From Desulfovibrio sp. (GTDB lineage: Bacteria; Desulfobacterota; Desulfovibrionia; Desulfovibrionales; Desulfovibrionaceae), in assembly GCA_031276485.1 (NCBI GenBank), contig JAISMY010000016.1, forward strand, positions 1-36,606: DNA of 36,606 bases, in the 5' to 3' direction. Each line of letters starts with the position of its first letter. Position 1 is the first letter of the stretch. This document shows, in pieces, positions 25,861 through 33,404 of this stretch. The position numbers and the translations under genes were made by a program. Below the pieces are notes generated by a model. It made no database searches and was not told the origin of the DNA. It saw nothing but the letters and a program-made list of their open reading frames with translations.

Positions 25861-26317
25861 CGGCGTTCCTCCAAAAAAGGTAAAAATTTTCGCCGTTGTA
25901 TACTTCAGGCGTAGGATCGATGCTGAATCCGCACCATTGCAGCCAGCGCAGGGACAGGGCGTTGTCCGCGTGGACGCGGTTTTCCAGGCGCGGAAACAGG
26001 CTTTGCATGTGCCGGACGACTTCGCGGCTGTATTTCAGAAAAGAGAACAGCACCTCATACACGGCATCCGTTGCCAGGAGCCAGGGACTGCCCGTGGAGC
26101 CGAGCAGCGTGGGCGCGCCTACGCCGTACATAAGGGCGGGCCGGCCGGCGATGACGACGGTCCGGGCGAAGAGGGAACGGGACAGGCTGAAGCGCAGGGC
26201 TTCTTCCGGCGTATGCCTGCGGTAGGCCCACACTTCGCGCCGGTCGGCCGCGCGCATGTTCGCCGCAACGGCCGGGATATGTTCGGGCAGCGCCTGCCCG
26301 ATGCGCCGGGGTTTCAC
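25853..26317 (-). CDS. DUF2833/T7 gp13-like internal virion protein
   Basis: 154 residues from the GTG at 26317, which overlaps the stop of the small upstream gene (GTGA). It resembles acetyltransferase-folded gp13 proteins: [40 protein letters not shown], and the end region [20 protein letters not shown] with FYLFWR. In T7, gp13 is needed for virion morphogenesis and is lost during maturation. Coupled to both neighbours by overlaps. Confidence 0.75.
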   Translation of the reverse strand: MKPRRIGQALPEHIPAVAANMRAADRREVWAYRRHTPEEALRFSLSRSLFARTVVIAGRPALMYGVGAPTLLGSTGSPWLLATDAVYEVLFSFLKYSREVVRHMQSLFPRLENRVHADNALSLRWLQWCGFSIDPTPEVYNGENFYLFWRNADV

Positions 26318-26466
26318 GCCTGTTTTCCCCCTGCCGCCGTGGTATGTTTTCCGTCTTCGACCCGGCGTATGTTCTTCGCAAAAAGGGAAAGGCAGGGCGC
26401 AATGAGCCTTGCCCCTGCGGAAGCGGGAAGAAATTCAAAATTTGCTGTGGGGCCGGCCGATAACAT
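26314..26466 (-). CDS. 50-aa unknown phage protein, coupled on both sides
   Basis: The ATG at 26466 lies 2 bases after the gp12-like stop, and the TGA at 26316-26314 overlaps the GTG of the gp13-like gene. This spacing is what makes it credible. The product begins [20 protein letters not shown], has a short hydrophobic middle ([10 protein letters not shown]) and ends in a basic tail. No family recognised. Confidence 0.5.
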   Translation of the reverse strand: MLSAGPTANFEFLPASAGARLIAPCLSLFAKNIRRVEDGKHTTAAGGKQA

Positions 26467-26468
26467 TT

Positions 26469-28709
26469 TCACGCGTTCACCCGAATCCTGCTTACGACGG
26501 CCAGGACGGTCACGGGCGTGGGCGTGTCCGAACGGATGCACACGGTCGGGGCATTGTCGGCAAGGGCCGGCAGCACCACGCTTTTTATGCCGGAAAAAGG
26601 CGCGGGCGGCGTGCCGTAAGGCTCCGCCGCGCGCCGGAAGACCTCCTGCAACGCGCCGGGGGCGAACGACGGCCCGACTTTCACCCCCACAGCGTCGCGA
26701 AACAGGATGTCCGCCGCATTGACGGTCTTTTTCAGCGCGACGCTCGCGCCGCCCTGTCCGATCACTTCCACGGGCATCGTTTCCAGGTCGGCCGTATACG
26801 GCAACCCCACAGTCACCCGCGCGGCCGGGTAATCCAGCGTGATCTTCCCGCCCCGCACCGCGCGCGGCGTCTGCACCGCCCCGTCCGCGTATATCCCGAC
26901 CTCCTTTCCTTCCAGATGCTCAAGGCCGGCGAGTTCCCGCCGCGCCCGGCCGGCATACGTCGTCGCGCAGTCCAGAAAGACCGCGCCTGCCGGGTCCGAG
27001 GCCCGAAAGCGTTCGGCCATGCGTTCCAGACAATACGTCCCGCCGCGTTCCACCACGGCGAACAGCGAGTGTTCCCGGCCGTGCGGGGTCGCGCACACGG
27101 AGGCGAAGCGCCCCTGCGTCTCGTGCCTGTGCCACGCCGACACCTGATGCTCGTTCTGGAAGGTCAGCCCCAAAAGCGCGCCGTCGTCGCGCACGGCCCA
27201 GACTATGGAATCCGGATACTTCTGACAGGTCCAGCCCGTAATCCCGCCGTCCTCCAGCAGATGCGCGGCCAGTATGGAAAGGTCCGCGCCCCCGTAAGAG
27301 TCGGACGTGAAGTCGTATTGCAGGTTCCGCACCTGCCGGCCGGAGCCGCTCACATGCAGGATGACGTTGCCTATGGTAATCACGCTCCTGAGCGAGCTGC
27401 CCCAGTAACTCTGCGGCGTAACCCGCGCGTTTTTCGCGGAAAAGGCTTCTCCGCCCCGCGCGGAAACCTCCCACTCCATGCCCGCGGTGCCGAGAATCAG
27501 CGAGCGCAGCGCGGCCGTCCATTCCACGCCGGACACTTCACGCCCGGCAATGGTCAGTTCCAGCGGGGAATCCGCGCCCGGCGGGTCATAGCGCGCGAAA
27601 TTGTCGTAATCGCCGCTCTTGCTCATCCAGACGGTCTGCGGTCTGTTGCGTGAGGAGGCGAACACGAGACGCTGCTCGAAAACGGCCGCCGCGCCGGGAT
27701 AATCCCCGTCCGGAAAGGGGTCCTCGTACCTGGGCGGGCTCTCGCTTATCGTCGGGGCCACGTTGTTGTCGTGGTAAGTCAGGCTTGTAGCGGCCGCGAT
27801 AAAGGACGGCCTGCCGCCGAACGTCGCCTTGTACACCCGGTATTCCACGGCGCCGGCGACCGGCTGCCAGGACAGGGCGATGTAATCGCCGCCCTGCCAG
27901 TTGTTCGACGCCGGCCCGGTGATGTCCGCGCCTTCGGAAACTTCACTTTCCTTGCCCTCCGCGTTTACCGCCGTCACATAATAGGTATAGGGCGTCGTCG
28001 TTTGCGCCGGGGAAGACGACCCGTCGGAATTTTTCGCGCCGTTGACGAAGGCGATATGCGGAACCCATGTATCCGTTGCCGCGCGTGTGTACAGGTCGAC
28101 GTTTACGGGCGCGTATCCGGACGTCGTCAGCCCCGTGTCCGGATCGGCGTACGAGTAATGTGTATGGGCCTGTCCGGCGGCGTACGTTTTTTCATACATA
28201 TAGTTGGTGACGGTTTTTGAATCCCAGAGCGGAGCTTCAACAGGCGCCGTAAAATTCATGGCCGCGAAGCGCCAGTCGGTATGCCCGTGCCGCTGCAGTT
28301 TGTATGGAACCACGTCGCGGCAGGCGAGAAACAGCACGTCCGCGCTCTGGACCCAGGACAAAGCGCGCGCCTGCGCCAGAGTATAGGGGCTTGGCGCGTG
28401 ATACGGCGCGCCGTCCGCCTGCACCAGGCCGTCATGCGTTGCGACGCGCATCCACAGTTCGCCGAACGCCAGGCAATACGCCTGCTCCGGATTGAACACG
28501 AACGGCACGAGGACGGCCGGCCCCGGCAAAAGATCCAGCAGTTCGAAGCCGGGTCGTTTGACCGCCCCGCCGTGCGCCTGCACCAGGAAATTCTTGAGGG
28601 TCCGGCAGCCTTTGGCGTACTTGTCGAGATCCACGCGCGCCGCCAGGGACGGCGCAAGCTCGCCCGCCGTGAACGCCCCCTGCAGGACGACGCCCGGTCC
28701 GGCCGTCAT
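26469..28709 (-). CDS. Tail tubular protein B (T7 gp12-like)
   Basis: 746 residues. The ATG at 28709 (MTAGPGVVLQGAFTAGELAP) is preferred over 28724 because GGAG lies 6 bases upstream of it. Family marks: GAFTAGELAPSLAARVDLDKY, GCRTLKNFLVQAHGGAVKRP, FVFNPEQAYCLAFGELWMRV, RLVFASSRNRPQTVWMSKSGDYDNF, and QSYWGSSLRSVITIGNVILHV. A fibronectin-III-like insert (about 235-320, with YTYYVTAVNAEGKESEVS) decorates the outside. It forms the tail nozzle distal to gp11. Full length and intact. Confidence 0.88.
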   Translation of the reverse strand: MTAGPGVVLQGAFTAGELAPSLAARVDLDKYAKGCRTLKNFLVQAHGGAVKRPGFELLDLLPGPAVLVPFVFNPEQAYCLAFGELWMRVATHDGLVQADGAPYHAPSPYTLAQARALSWVQSADVLFLACRDVVPYKLQRHGHTDWRFAAMNFTAPVEAPLWDSKTVTNYMYEKTYAAGQAHTHYSYADPDTGLTTSGYAPVNVDLYTRAATDTWVPHIAFVNGAKNSDGSSSPAQTTTPYTYYVTAVNAEGKESEVSEGADITGPASNNWQGGDYIALSWQPVAGAVEYRVYKATFGGRPSFIAAATSLTYHDNNVAPTISESPPRYEDPFPDGDYPGAAAVFEQRLVFASSRNRPQTVWMSKSGDYDNFARYDPPGADSPLELTIAGREVSGVEWTAALRSLILGTAGMEWEVSARGGEAFSAKNARVTPQSYWGSSLRSVITIGNVILHVSGSGRQVRNLQYDFTSDSYGGADLSILAAHLLEDGGITGWTCQKYPDSIVWAVRDDGALLGLTFQNEHQVSAWHRHETQGRFASVCATPHGREHSLFAVVERGGTYCLERMAERFRASDPAGAVFLDCATTYAGRARRELAGLEHLEGKEVGIYADGAVQTPRAVRGGKITLDYPAARVTVGLPYTADLETMPVEVIGQGGASVALKKTVNAADILFRDAVGVKVGPSFAPGALQEVFRRAAEPYGTPPAPFSGIKSVVLPALADNAPTVCIRSDTPTPVTVLAVVSRIRVNA

Positions 28710-28860
28710 CTTTCGCTCCGGCATTTTTCGGCCGCCGCGTGACCACGTCCCGGCAACACCTGTTCAACAAGCTTGATTTTATTATATATTTTCATGCAGA
28801 CACCCCTTGTCTGAAGCACGGGAAACGGGTACACTGAAGATGCAAACAGTTCAGGCTGAA

Positions 28861-28900
28861 CGGAGCGCGGGCCTTACGGACGGAGCGCGGGCCTTACGGA
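28861..28900. repeat. Exact 20-bp direct tandem repeat
   Basis: CGGAGCGCGGGCCTTACGGA occurs twice without a gap in the 295-base space between the gp12-like start and the small plus-strand gene. The same space holds a CAGACA/TGTCTG hairpin with an AT-rich TATAAT-containing run on the minus strand (near 28785). Confidence 0.85.
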
Positions 28901-28928
28901 TCGCGGAATGTGAACTGCGGGATGTAAC

Positions 28929-28957
28929 TTATGTGTGCTGTATCTATTTGATATAAC
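28929..28957 (+). promoter_or_regulatory. Possible promoter of the 75-aa plus-strand gene
   Basis: TTATGT, 17-base spacer, TATAAC, 48 bases before the ATG at 29005. The -35 is poor. Confidence 0.35.
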
Positions 28958-29004
28958 TGGAAATCACGGACGATCCGGGCTGCTTGGGTTTAAGGAGGAT
29001 AACA

Positions 29005-29232
29005 ATGTCGTTCTCGAAAATGTTGACGGACAGAAAAGCGGTGCCGTTTTCTTTTTTCTTGGGTTCCCTCTTTGATGTATCTGGGAACTATACAAGCGCG
29101 GTACAATGTATGCTTTCCAAAAGAAGGCAGCAGCGACGGAAAAGTGTTGAAGATGCGTTCATTCGTGATATTTCCGCCATAGCCGGCGACATGCGGAAAA
29201 GCATGGACGCATGGGCCGCAAGGCATGAATAA
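29005..29232 (+). CDS. 75-aa unknown protein inside the phage module
   Basis: The ATG at 29005 has an ideal AAGGAGG 6 bases upstream. The sequence starts MSFSKMLTDRKAVPFSFFLG, contains a basic KRRQQRRK patch and ends in an acidic helix with FIRDISAIAGDMRKSMDAW. There is no membrane segment long enough to be sure of insertion. It runs opposite to the gp12- and gp11-like genes, so it is not part of their transcript. A small regulatory or host-interaction (moron) protein is a guess from position only. Confidence 0.6.
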   Translation: MSFSKMLTDRKAVPFSFFLGSLFDVSGNYTSAVQCMLSKRRQQRRKSVEDAFIRDISAIAGDMRKSMDAWAARHE

Positions 29233-29270
29233 AGATGTAATGGCTCAAAGAAGCCATAGTATTGAAACGC

Positions 29271-29888
29271 TCATCTTTCGCTTCCGAGGTTGCAGGCCGT
29301 GCCGAAACGCGCCGCGTTCCACGCCGACGGGACAGGCCGCGGACCGGCCTCCCGCATGTCCTGCGCCGCGGCTTCTCCCAAAACTTCCCGGTACATCCGC
29401 ATGTAATACTGCTGCCGTTGCGCGTCGTTGATGCGCGCCGCGGCCAGTTCCGCGGCCAGACCCCATGCCAGGGCGTCGGCAAACGCCGCCGGCCAGCTTT
29501 TCGGGTCCGGCGTCCGCGTCACGTATGCCAGAACCGCGGGATTTTCGTCACACAACAGCAGTGTGCCTTCCGCGCTTCCGCGTATCGCATACGGCGGGCC
29601 GCAGACCTCCGGTTCCAGCGCGACCGGGCGCACGCAGTCGGCGGGCAGCATGTAGCGGCGCAGGAATCCTCCGGCCCCCGCGCGCCCGCCGGCCACCGGC
29701 GCAAGCACGGCCGTGCGCATCGCGAAGCCCCAGGCATGCGCCTGCAGCGACAGGTCAAGCACATGCGGGAACACATTCGCGCACAACGCTCCAAGCGCGT
29801 TGTCCTCCTGCGGCGACGTCAGCGGAAGGAACTGTTCTCCTCCCAGGCGCGCCAGCGCGGTGTTGAAAAGCTGCACCGTGGATTGCAT
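29271..29888 (-). CDS. Tail tubular protein A (T7 gp11-like adaptor)
   Basis: 205 residues. Pattern of the podoviral gatekeeper: LFNTALARLGGEQFLPL, CANVFPHVLDLSLQAHAWGFA, RYMLPADCVRPVAL, AYVTRTPDPKSWPAAFADALAWGLAAELAA, then QQYYMRMYREVLGEA. It forms the dodecameric ring between portal and nozzle. The ATG at 29888 is preceded by GAGG. The portal it should dock on is not in the window. Confidence 0.85.
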   Translation of the reverse strand: MQSTVQLFNTALARLGGEQFLPLTSPQEDNALGALCANVFPHVLDLSLQAHAWGFAMRTAVLAPVAGGRAGAGGFLRRYMLPADCVRPVALEPEVCGPPYAIRGSAEGTLLLCDENPAVLAYVTRTPDPKSWPAAFADALAWGLAAELAAARINDAQRQQYYMRMYREVLGEAAAQDMREAGPRPVPSAWNAARFGTACNLGSER

Positions 29889-30008
29889 GACTGTATACCT
29901 CGCGGGACAGGCGGTTTTCTCGCCGTGTACGGTTCAGCGCGGCCGGCGATAAGCGGAAATTGTGCCGGGCGGCGGGAAAAATGGGGGTCAAGGGGCCGCA
30001 GGCTCCTT

Positions 30009-30152
30009 GCGGGGTGCAGGGGCAGCGCCCCTGCCGGGTCCGGGGCAGCGCCCCGGCGGGTTTCAGGGCGGAGCCCTGATGCGGGGTGCAGGGGCAGCGC
30101 CCCTGCCGGGTCCGGGGCAGCGCCCCGGCGGGTTTCAGGGCGGAGCCCTGAT
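30009..30152. repeat. 72-bp tandem repeat of GC-rich palindromes
   Basis: Two exact 72-base copies (30009-30080 and 30081-30152), then a partial one. Each contains three stem-loops: GCAGGGGC-AGC-GCCCCTGC type, CGGGGC-A-GCGCCCCG type and CAGGGC-GGA-GCCCTG. They fill the space between the cement-protein stop and the gp11-like start. No gene is seen here. Confidence 0.85.
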
Positions 30153-30185
30153 GGGGTCCGGGGCAGCGCGGCCGGGGGACGTCCG

Positions 30186-30587
30186 TCAAGCGGCGTCCGT
30201 ATCCAGCGCCAGGCCGGCGGTGAGTTTGCCGGCGGCGAGGGTCGCGCCTGTGCTGAGGGTGTAGTTGAGGCGGGCGTAGCGTTTCATGCCGTGGGGCAGG
30301 CGTGCGGAGAGCAGTTTGCCGCCTGCGAGCAGGGCTGCGTTGGCTATGGAGTATGCGGCCGCGACGGCGGGGGAGGAGAGGGCGTCGCCGCTGACGCCGG
30401 CGGCCGTTTGCAGTTCGACGGTGAGTGTGCCGGCGCCGGTGAAGGGAGGGTTGCAGGTGACGAAGAGGGAGAGGCGTTCCGAGGGTCCGGCGTCGCCGGC
30501 GCCGAGGTCGACGACGGAGGTTGACGGGGCGGTTGCGGTAAGCGGGCCCTGGGCTTTGGAGAACATGGTTTCGTTGTCGAGTATCAC
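30186..30587 (-). CDS. Bbp16-family capsid cement protein
   Basis: 133 residues from the GTG at 30587 (AAGGA 7 bases upstream). VILDNETMFSKAQGPLTATA, STSVVDLGAGDAGPSERLSL, then a beta-rich body (LTVELQTAAGVSGDALSSP, ARLPHGMKRYARLNYTLS) and TAGLALDTDA at the end match Bordetella phage BPP-1 Bbp16, which decorates and stabilises the capsid. The capsid gene precedes it, separated by a 55-bp repeat. Confidence 0.88.
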   Translation of the reverse strand: MILDNETMFSKAQGPLTATAPSTSVVDLGAGDAGPSERLSLFVTCNPPFTGAGTLTVELQTAAGVSGDALSSPAVAAAYSIANAALLAGGKLLSARLPHGMKRYARLNYTLSTGATLAAGKLTAGLALDTDAA

Positions 30588-30617
30588 GGCGTATTCCTTG
30601 TCGTGCGGGTTATGAGA

Positions 30618-30713
30618 CGGCTGCGCGGGATTGCGGCGCGCGTTGTTCGGTGTCGCGGGCGGGATTGCGGGGCGGCTGCGCGGGATTACAGAACGCGTTG
30701 TTCGGTGTTGCGG
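30618..30713. repeat. 55-bp-period duplication of the capsid gene's 3' end
   Basis: CGGCTGCGCGGGATT starts at 30618 and 30673. Each copy continues to GCGTTGTTCGGTGT(C/T)GCGG. The right-hand copy contains the capsid gene's last codons and stop (30686); the left-hand copy is a non-coding duplicate downstream of it. Confidence 0.8.
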
Positions 30714-31654
30714 ACGGCGTCGCTGCGGCGCAGGGGGATTTCGTCGAAGACCATGACTTTTTTGCCTTCGGCGTTGTCGAAGGAGAGTTGGACGTTGCCT
30801 TTGTTCAGGCGGGCCAGGCGCAGGCGGGTGCGGGTTTGGCGGTTCATGTAAAAGACGGGGCTTCCGAGTTTCTGGTCCGGCAGGAGTTCGGAGGCGGTGA
30901 TCAGGTATTCGATCAGTTTGCCGTCGGTGACGACCGCGAGGTCTATGTTGGCGATGCGGATGAGGTAGCGCCAGTCGCGCACGACGAGGCCGAGATCCCA
31001 TTTGTAGTGTGTTCTGTAGCCCTGGTATTTGCCGCCGTCGGCGTCGGTCAGGGTCACTTCGCCCAGGTCGTCGTGCCGGAAGCCGGCCCTGCTGCCTTTG
31101 GGGTAGATGCCGAAAACGGTCTGCGCGCCCCATGAACACAGATAGATGGAGGTCATGGCGCCGTCGGCCGTACCGCCGGCGTCGATCACGTTGGGCTGCT
31201 CCAGGGCGGAAAGATGCGCGGCGAAGCCTTGGAAGCGTTCCGGGGTTTTGTCGACGTCGCCGTAGAACAGCGTGTCGGCCATGGCGATGTTCATTGCCTG
31301 GAGGAAGGCCTGGTCTTCCGATGCGCGGAAGGCTCCGGTGTTGCCGTTGAGGTCGGCGAGGGCCTTGTCCACTTCGGCGTAGGCTTCGAGCATGCCGCAG
31401 GCGCTGATGATTTGCTGCGTTCTGCTTTTGCTTTGTTTCACGCCGTAGTTCAGCAGACGCCAGGTCGCGGAGGGCAGATCCGAGCGGATGGTGGTTTTGT
31501 GCCCGGTCGGCAGATTTGCTTCCTGAAAGATCATATCTTCCAGAATTTCGTTGGTATGGGTGAGTTGTTCGACGATAACGTCGATTTTGCCGTTTGCGTC
31601 CAGACGTTTGGCGACGTCGGCGAGGGTTGCGGGTTCCTGCGCGATGACGGTCAT
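30686..31654 (-). CDS. Major capsid protein (BPP-1 Bbp17-like, HK97 fold expected)
   Basis: 322 residues from the ATG at 31654, with AAGGAG 8 bases upstream. Features: IVEQLTHTNEILEDMIFQEAN, LPTGHKTTIRSDLPSATWRLLNYGV, FYGDVDKTPERFQGFAAHLS, TSIYLCSWGAQTVFGIYPKG, and KLIEYLITASELLPDQKLGSPVFYMNRQTRTRLR. It is the main shell subunit, assembled on the scaffold encoded just upstream. Intact, with no frameshift. Confidence 0.9.
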   Translation of the reverse strand: MTVIAQEPATLADVAKRLDANGKIDVIVEQLTHTNEILEDMIFQEANLPTGHKTTIRSDLPSATWRLLNYGVKQSKSRTQQIISACGMLEAYAEVDKALADLNGNTGAFRASEDQAFLQAMNIAMADTLFYGDVDKTPERFQGFAAHLSALEQPNVIDAGGTADGAMTSIYLCSWGAQTVFGIYPKGSRAGFRHDDLGEVTLTDADGGKYQGYRTHYKWDLGLVVRDWRYLIRIANIDLAVVTDGKLIEYLITASELLPDQKLGSPVFYMNRQTRTRLRLARLNKGNVQLSFDNAEGKKVMVFDEIPLRRSDAVRNTEQRVL

Positions 31655-31669
31655 GTTTGCCGCTCCTTG

Positions 31670-32395
31670 TTATTGCATATCCGGGTAGAGAATGCGCCCG
31701 ACGGAGTTGCCGGGGTTGCCGGAGCCGGCGCCTTTGAATGCCGGTTCGGCCAGGGCTTTGCCTACGGCGGCGACAAAGGTGAAAAAGGCCGGGAAGGAGC
31801 CGATGCGCGTCTGGTTCATGACGGTCGTCAGTTCCGGCGACCCGAAGCGGCGCAGGGCGCGGCGGGCGTGGGCGTAGTTTTCTTCAAATTCCCCGTCGCT
31901 TTTGATTTCGGCTTCCCATTGGCTTTGGGCCTTGTCCAGAGCTTCGCTTTGCGCCTGTCGCGCGGCGTCGTCCATTTCCGCGACGTGTTTTTCATAGAGG
32001 GCGGCCAGGCTTTGCGACTGTTTTTGGGTCAGGCCGACGGCGTGCGCCGTATTTTTGAATCCGTCGAGCAGGGCAGCGTCGATCCGGGCGCCGTCGGCAA
32101 AGGTCAACGCATAGCCTGCGGGGGTATCCGGCACCTTGTCGGCGGGATCGGGGTCCGTTTCTTTGCCGTCGGCCTTGCCTTCACTCCTGCCGCCGTCCCG
32201 TTCGCCGGAACCGGCAGCGTGCGCGGCATCGTTCCCGTCGCCGGCCGCGCCGAGCAGGGTGCCGGCGTCGGCGCGGCCGGCCTTTTCGTTGCCGGCGGCT
32301 TTTTCCTCAGCCGCGCCGGCCGTTGCCGCGGCTTCGCCGGCATGCGTCCTGTCATGTTCGCCGCCGTTCGCGGCGGCTGCCGGAGCATCAGACAT
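31670..32395 (-). CDS. Capsid scaffolding protein
   Basis: 241 residues, highly charged. The first 80 are Ala/Gly/Glu/Asp-rich low complexity. The second half is helical, with QKQSQSLAALYEKHVAEMDD, WEAEIKSDGEFEENYAHARR and MNQTRIGSFPAFFTFVAAVGKAL, typical of podoviral scaffolds. The ATG at 32395 has AAGGAGG 7 bases upstream. It is the first gene of the module: directly upstream are a sigma-70 promoter and then the divergent toxin-antitoxin locus, with no portal or terminase. Confidence 0.82.
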   Translation of the reverse strand: MSDAPAAAANGGEHDRTHAGEAAATAGAAEEKAAGNEKAGRADAGTLLGAAGDGNDAAHAAGSGERDGGRSEGKADGKETDPDPADKVPDTPAGYALTFADGARIDAALLDGFKNTAHAVGLTQKQSQSLAALYEKHVAEMDDAARQAQSEALDKAQSQWEAEIKSDGEFEENYAHARRALRRFGSPELTTVMNQTRIGSFPAFFTFVAAVGKALAEPAFKGAGSGNPGNSVGRILYPDMQ

Positions 32396-32492
32396 CAGCG
32401 GTCCTCCTTGTGTTCATCGGAAATTCCTCTGTGGTCCGGAATCTCTCTCTGTGCCGGCGTCAGACCGGACGTCCCGGCTTTGTGGCTTTGTC

Positions 32493-32508
32493 GAGATAAT
32501 TATATCTC
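32493..32508. promoter_or_regulatory. Inverted repeat over the scaffold -10 (operator candidate)
   Basis: GAGATA-ATTA-TATCTC overlaps the TATAAT of the leftward promoter, so a protein bound here would block it. The regulator is unknown. Confidence 0.4.
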
Positions 32509-32526
32509 AATTTGGGATTAAGTCAA
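32499..32526 (-). promoter_or_regulatory. Strong sigma-70 promoter driving the phage structural genes
   Basis: On the minus strand TTGACT (32526-32521), 16 bases, consensus TATAAT (32504-32499). About 100 bases of leader follow before the scaffold ATG at 32395. Confidence 0.7.
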
Positions 32527-32574
32527 GCGCAAAATTGCCTGCGCCGTACTTCCTGGCTTGCCCTGTCTCAGTAT

Positions 32575-32585
32575 ATACATTGTAT
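32575..32585. promoter_or_regulatory. Probable antitoxin operator
   Basis: ATACA-T-TGTAT inverted repeat ends on the first base of the -35 of the toxin-antitoxin promoter. Ribbon-helix-helix DUF1778 antitoxins with their toxin repress their own promoter, so this is the expected place for the binding site. Confidence 0.5.
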
Positions 32586-32613
32586 TGACAAATGCGGCGC
32601 CGATCTGTATTCT
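32585..32613 (+). promoter_or_regulatory. Sigma-70 promoter of the toxin-antitoxin operon
   Basis: Consensus TTGACA (32585-32590), 17-base spacer, TATTCT (32608-32613), about 20 bases before the ATG at 32635. Confidence 0.75.
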
Positions 32614-32634
32614 GCGTAAAAAGGAGACACGGCC

Positions 32635-32907
32635 ATGCCTGCGACAACATCCATAAATTTACGCATTTCCAATGAAGAAAAAGCGCTGATTGATCTGGCC
32701 GCACAGAGCATGGGGAAGAGCCGGACGTCCTTCATTCTGGAAAACGCAATCAGGACAGCGGAAGAAGCCCTCCTCGACCGTACGCGCTTCACGCTGGACA
32801 GCAGGCAGTGGGAACAGTTGAACGCGGCTCTGGACACCCCGCCTTCGGAAGGACAAGCTAAAGGTTTGCGTAAGCTTTTCAATGCGGAGACCCCCTGGCG
32901 GAAATAA
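32635..32907 (+). CDS. DUF1778 antitoxin (TacA-like)
   Basis: 90 residues. The N-terminal ribbon-helix-helix is TTSINLRISNEEKALIDLAA then SMGKSRTSFILENAIRTAEE. The C-terminal toxin-neutralising tail includes FTLDSRQWEQLNAALDTPP. It binds DNA as a dimer and, with the toxin, represses the operon. Ribosome site AAGGAG 8 bases upstream. The stop TAA overlaps the toxin's ATG by one base (TAATG), the usual coupling in this TA type. Confidence 0.92.
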   Translation: MPATTSINLRISNEEKALIDLAAQSMGKSRTSFILENAIRTAEEALLDRTRFTLDSRQWEQLNAALDTPPSEGQAKGLRKLFNAETPWRK

Positions 32908-33404
32908 TGACCGCAACGCTTTCCGTTCCCGCTTCGCTGACCGCGGCGCATGATGTTTCCCTTTTTTCTTGCGGAGAACTTTCGCTGGATGATTGGCTGC
33001 GCAAACGGGCGGCAAAAAACGAATCTTCCGGCGCATCCCGCACCTATGTCGTTTGCTCCGACAATGACGTTGCCGGATACTATTCCTTGGCCGTCGGGAG
33101 TATTGAACACAAGTTTGCGCCGGGTAATATCAAGCGCAATATGCCCCGGCCCATTCCTGTCATGATTCTTGCCCGCCTGGCGGTTGACCGGCGTTATGCG
33201 GGGCGAAGCGTCGGCACAGCCATGCTTCGCGACGCTCTGCTCAGGACGCTCCGGGCAGCGGACATTGCCGGCATCCGCGCATTGCTCGTCCACGCCTTGA
33301 ATGAAAAGGGCGCATCTTTTTACGGTGCGCGGGGCTTTGCGGTATCGCCCATTGACCCGCTCATCCTCTTCCTTGCACTTGAGCATGTCGGGAATCAGCT
33401 ATAG
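32907..33404 (+). CDS. GNAT acetyltransferase toxin (TacT-like)
   Basis: 165 residues. Family marks: LDDWLRKRAAKNESSGASRTYVV, VAGYYSLAVGSIEH, PIPVMILARLAVDRRYAGRSVGTAMLRDALLR (acetyl-CoA loop R-x-x-G-x-A present) and GFAVSPIDPLILFLAL. TacT-type toxins acetylate the amino group of charged tRNAs and stop translation. Conserved Tyr and acetyl-CoA residues are intact, so it looks active. Part of the DUF1778/GNAT operon. Confidence 0.92.
   Translation: MTATLSVPASLTAAHDVSLFSCGELSLDDWLRKRAAKNESSGASRTYVVCSDNDVAGYYSLAVGSIEHKFAPGNIKRNMPRPIPVMILARLAVDRRYAGRSVGTAMLRDALLRTLRAADIAGIRALLVHALNEKGASFYGARGFAVSPIDPLILFLALEHVGNQL

Larger units (their letters stand above)
20693..32395 (-). mobile_element. BPP-1/T7-like podovirus structural-lysis module (incomplete prophage)
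   Basis: Genes from scaffold (32395) to holin (20693) all read leftward in podoviral order: head, connector, internal proteins, fibre, receptor-binding protein, lysis. Terminase, portal, gp15/gp16-like internal proteins, polymerase, repressor and integrase are not present in the window, and no attachment repeats or tRNA were found. Two plus-strand genes interrupt the series. The Bbp16-type cement protein and Mtd-like fibre point to relatives of Bordetella phage BPP-1. Confidence 0.8.

Noticed and set aside
29262-30524. 420-codon plus-strand frame across the gp11-like gene and the 72-bp repeats
   Set aside because: It runs open only because the repeats are GC-rich and 72 is divisible by 3; the opposite strand holds the phage genes.
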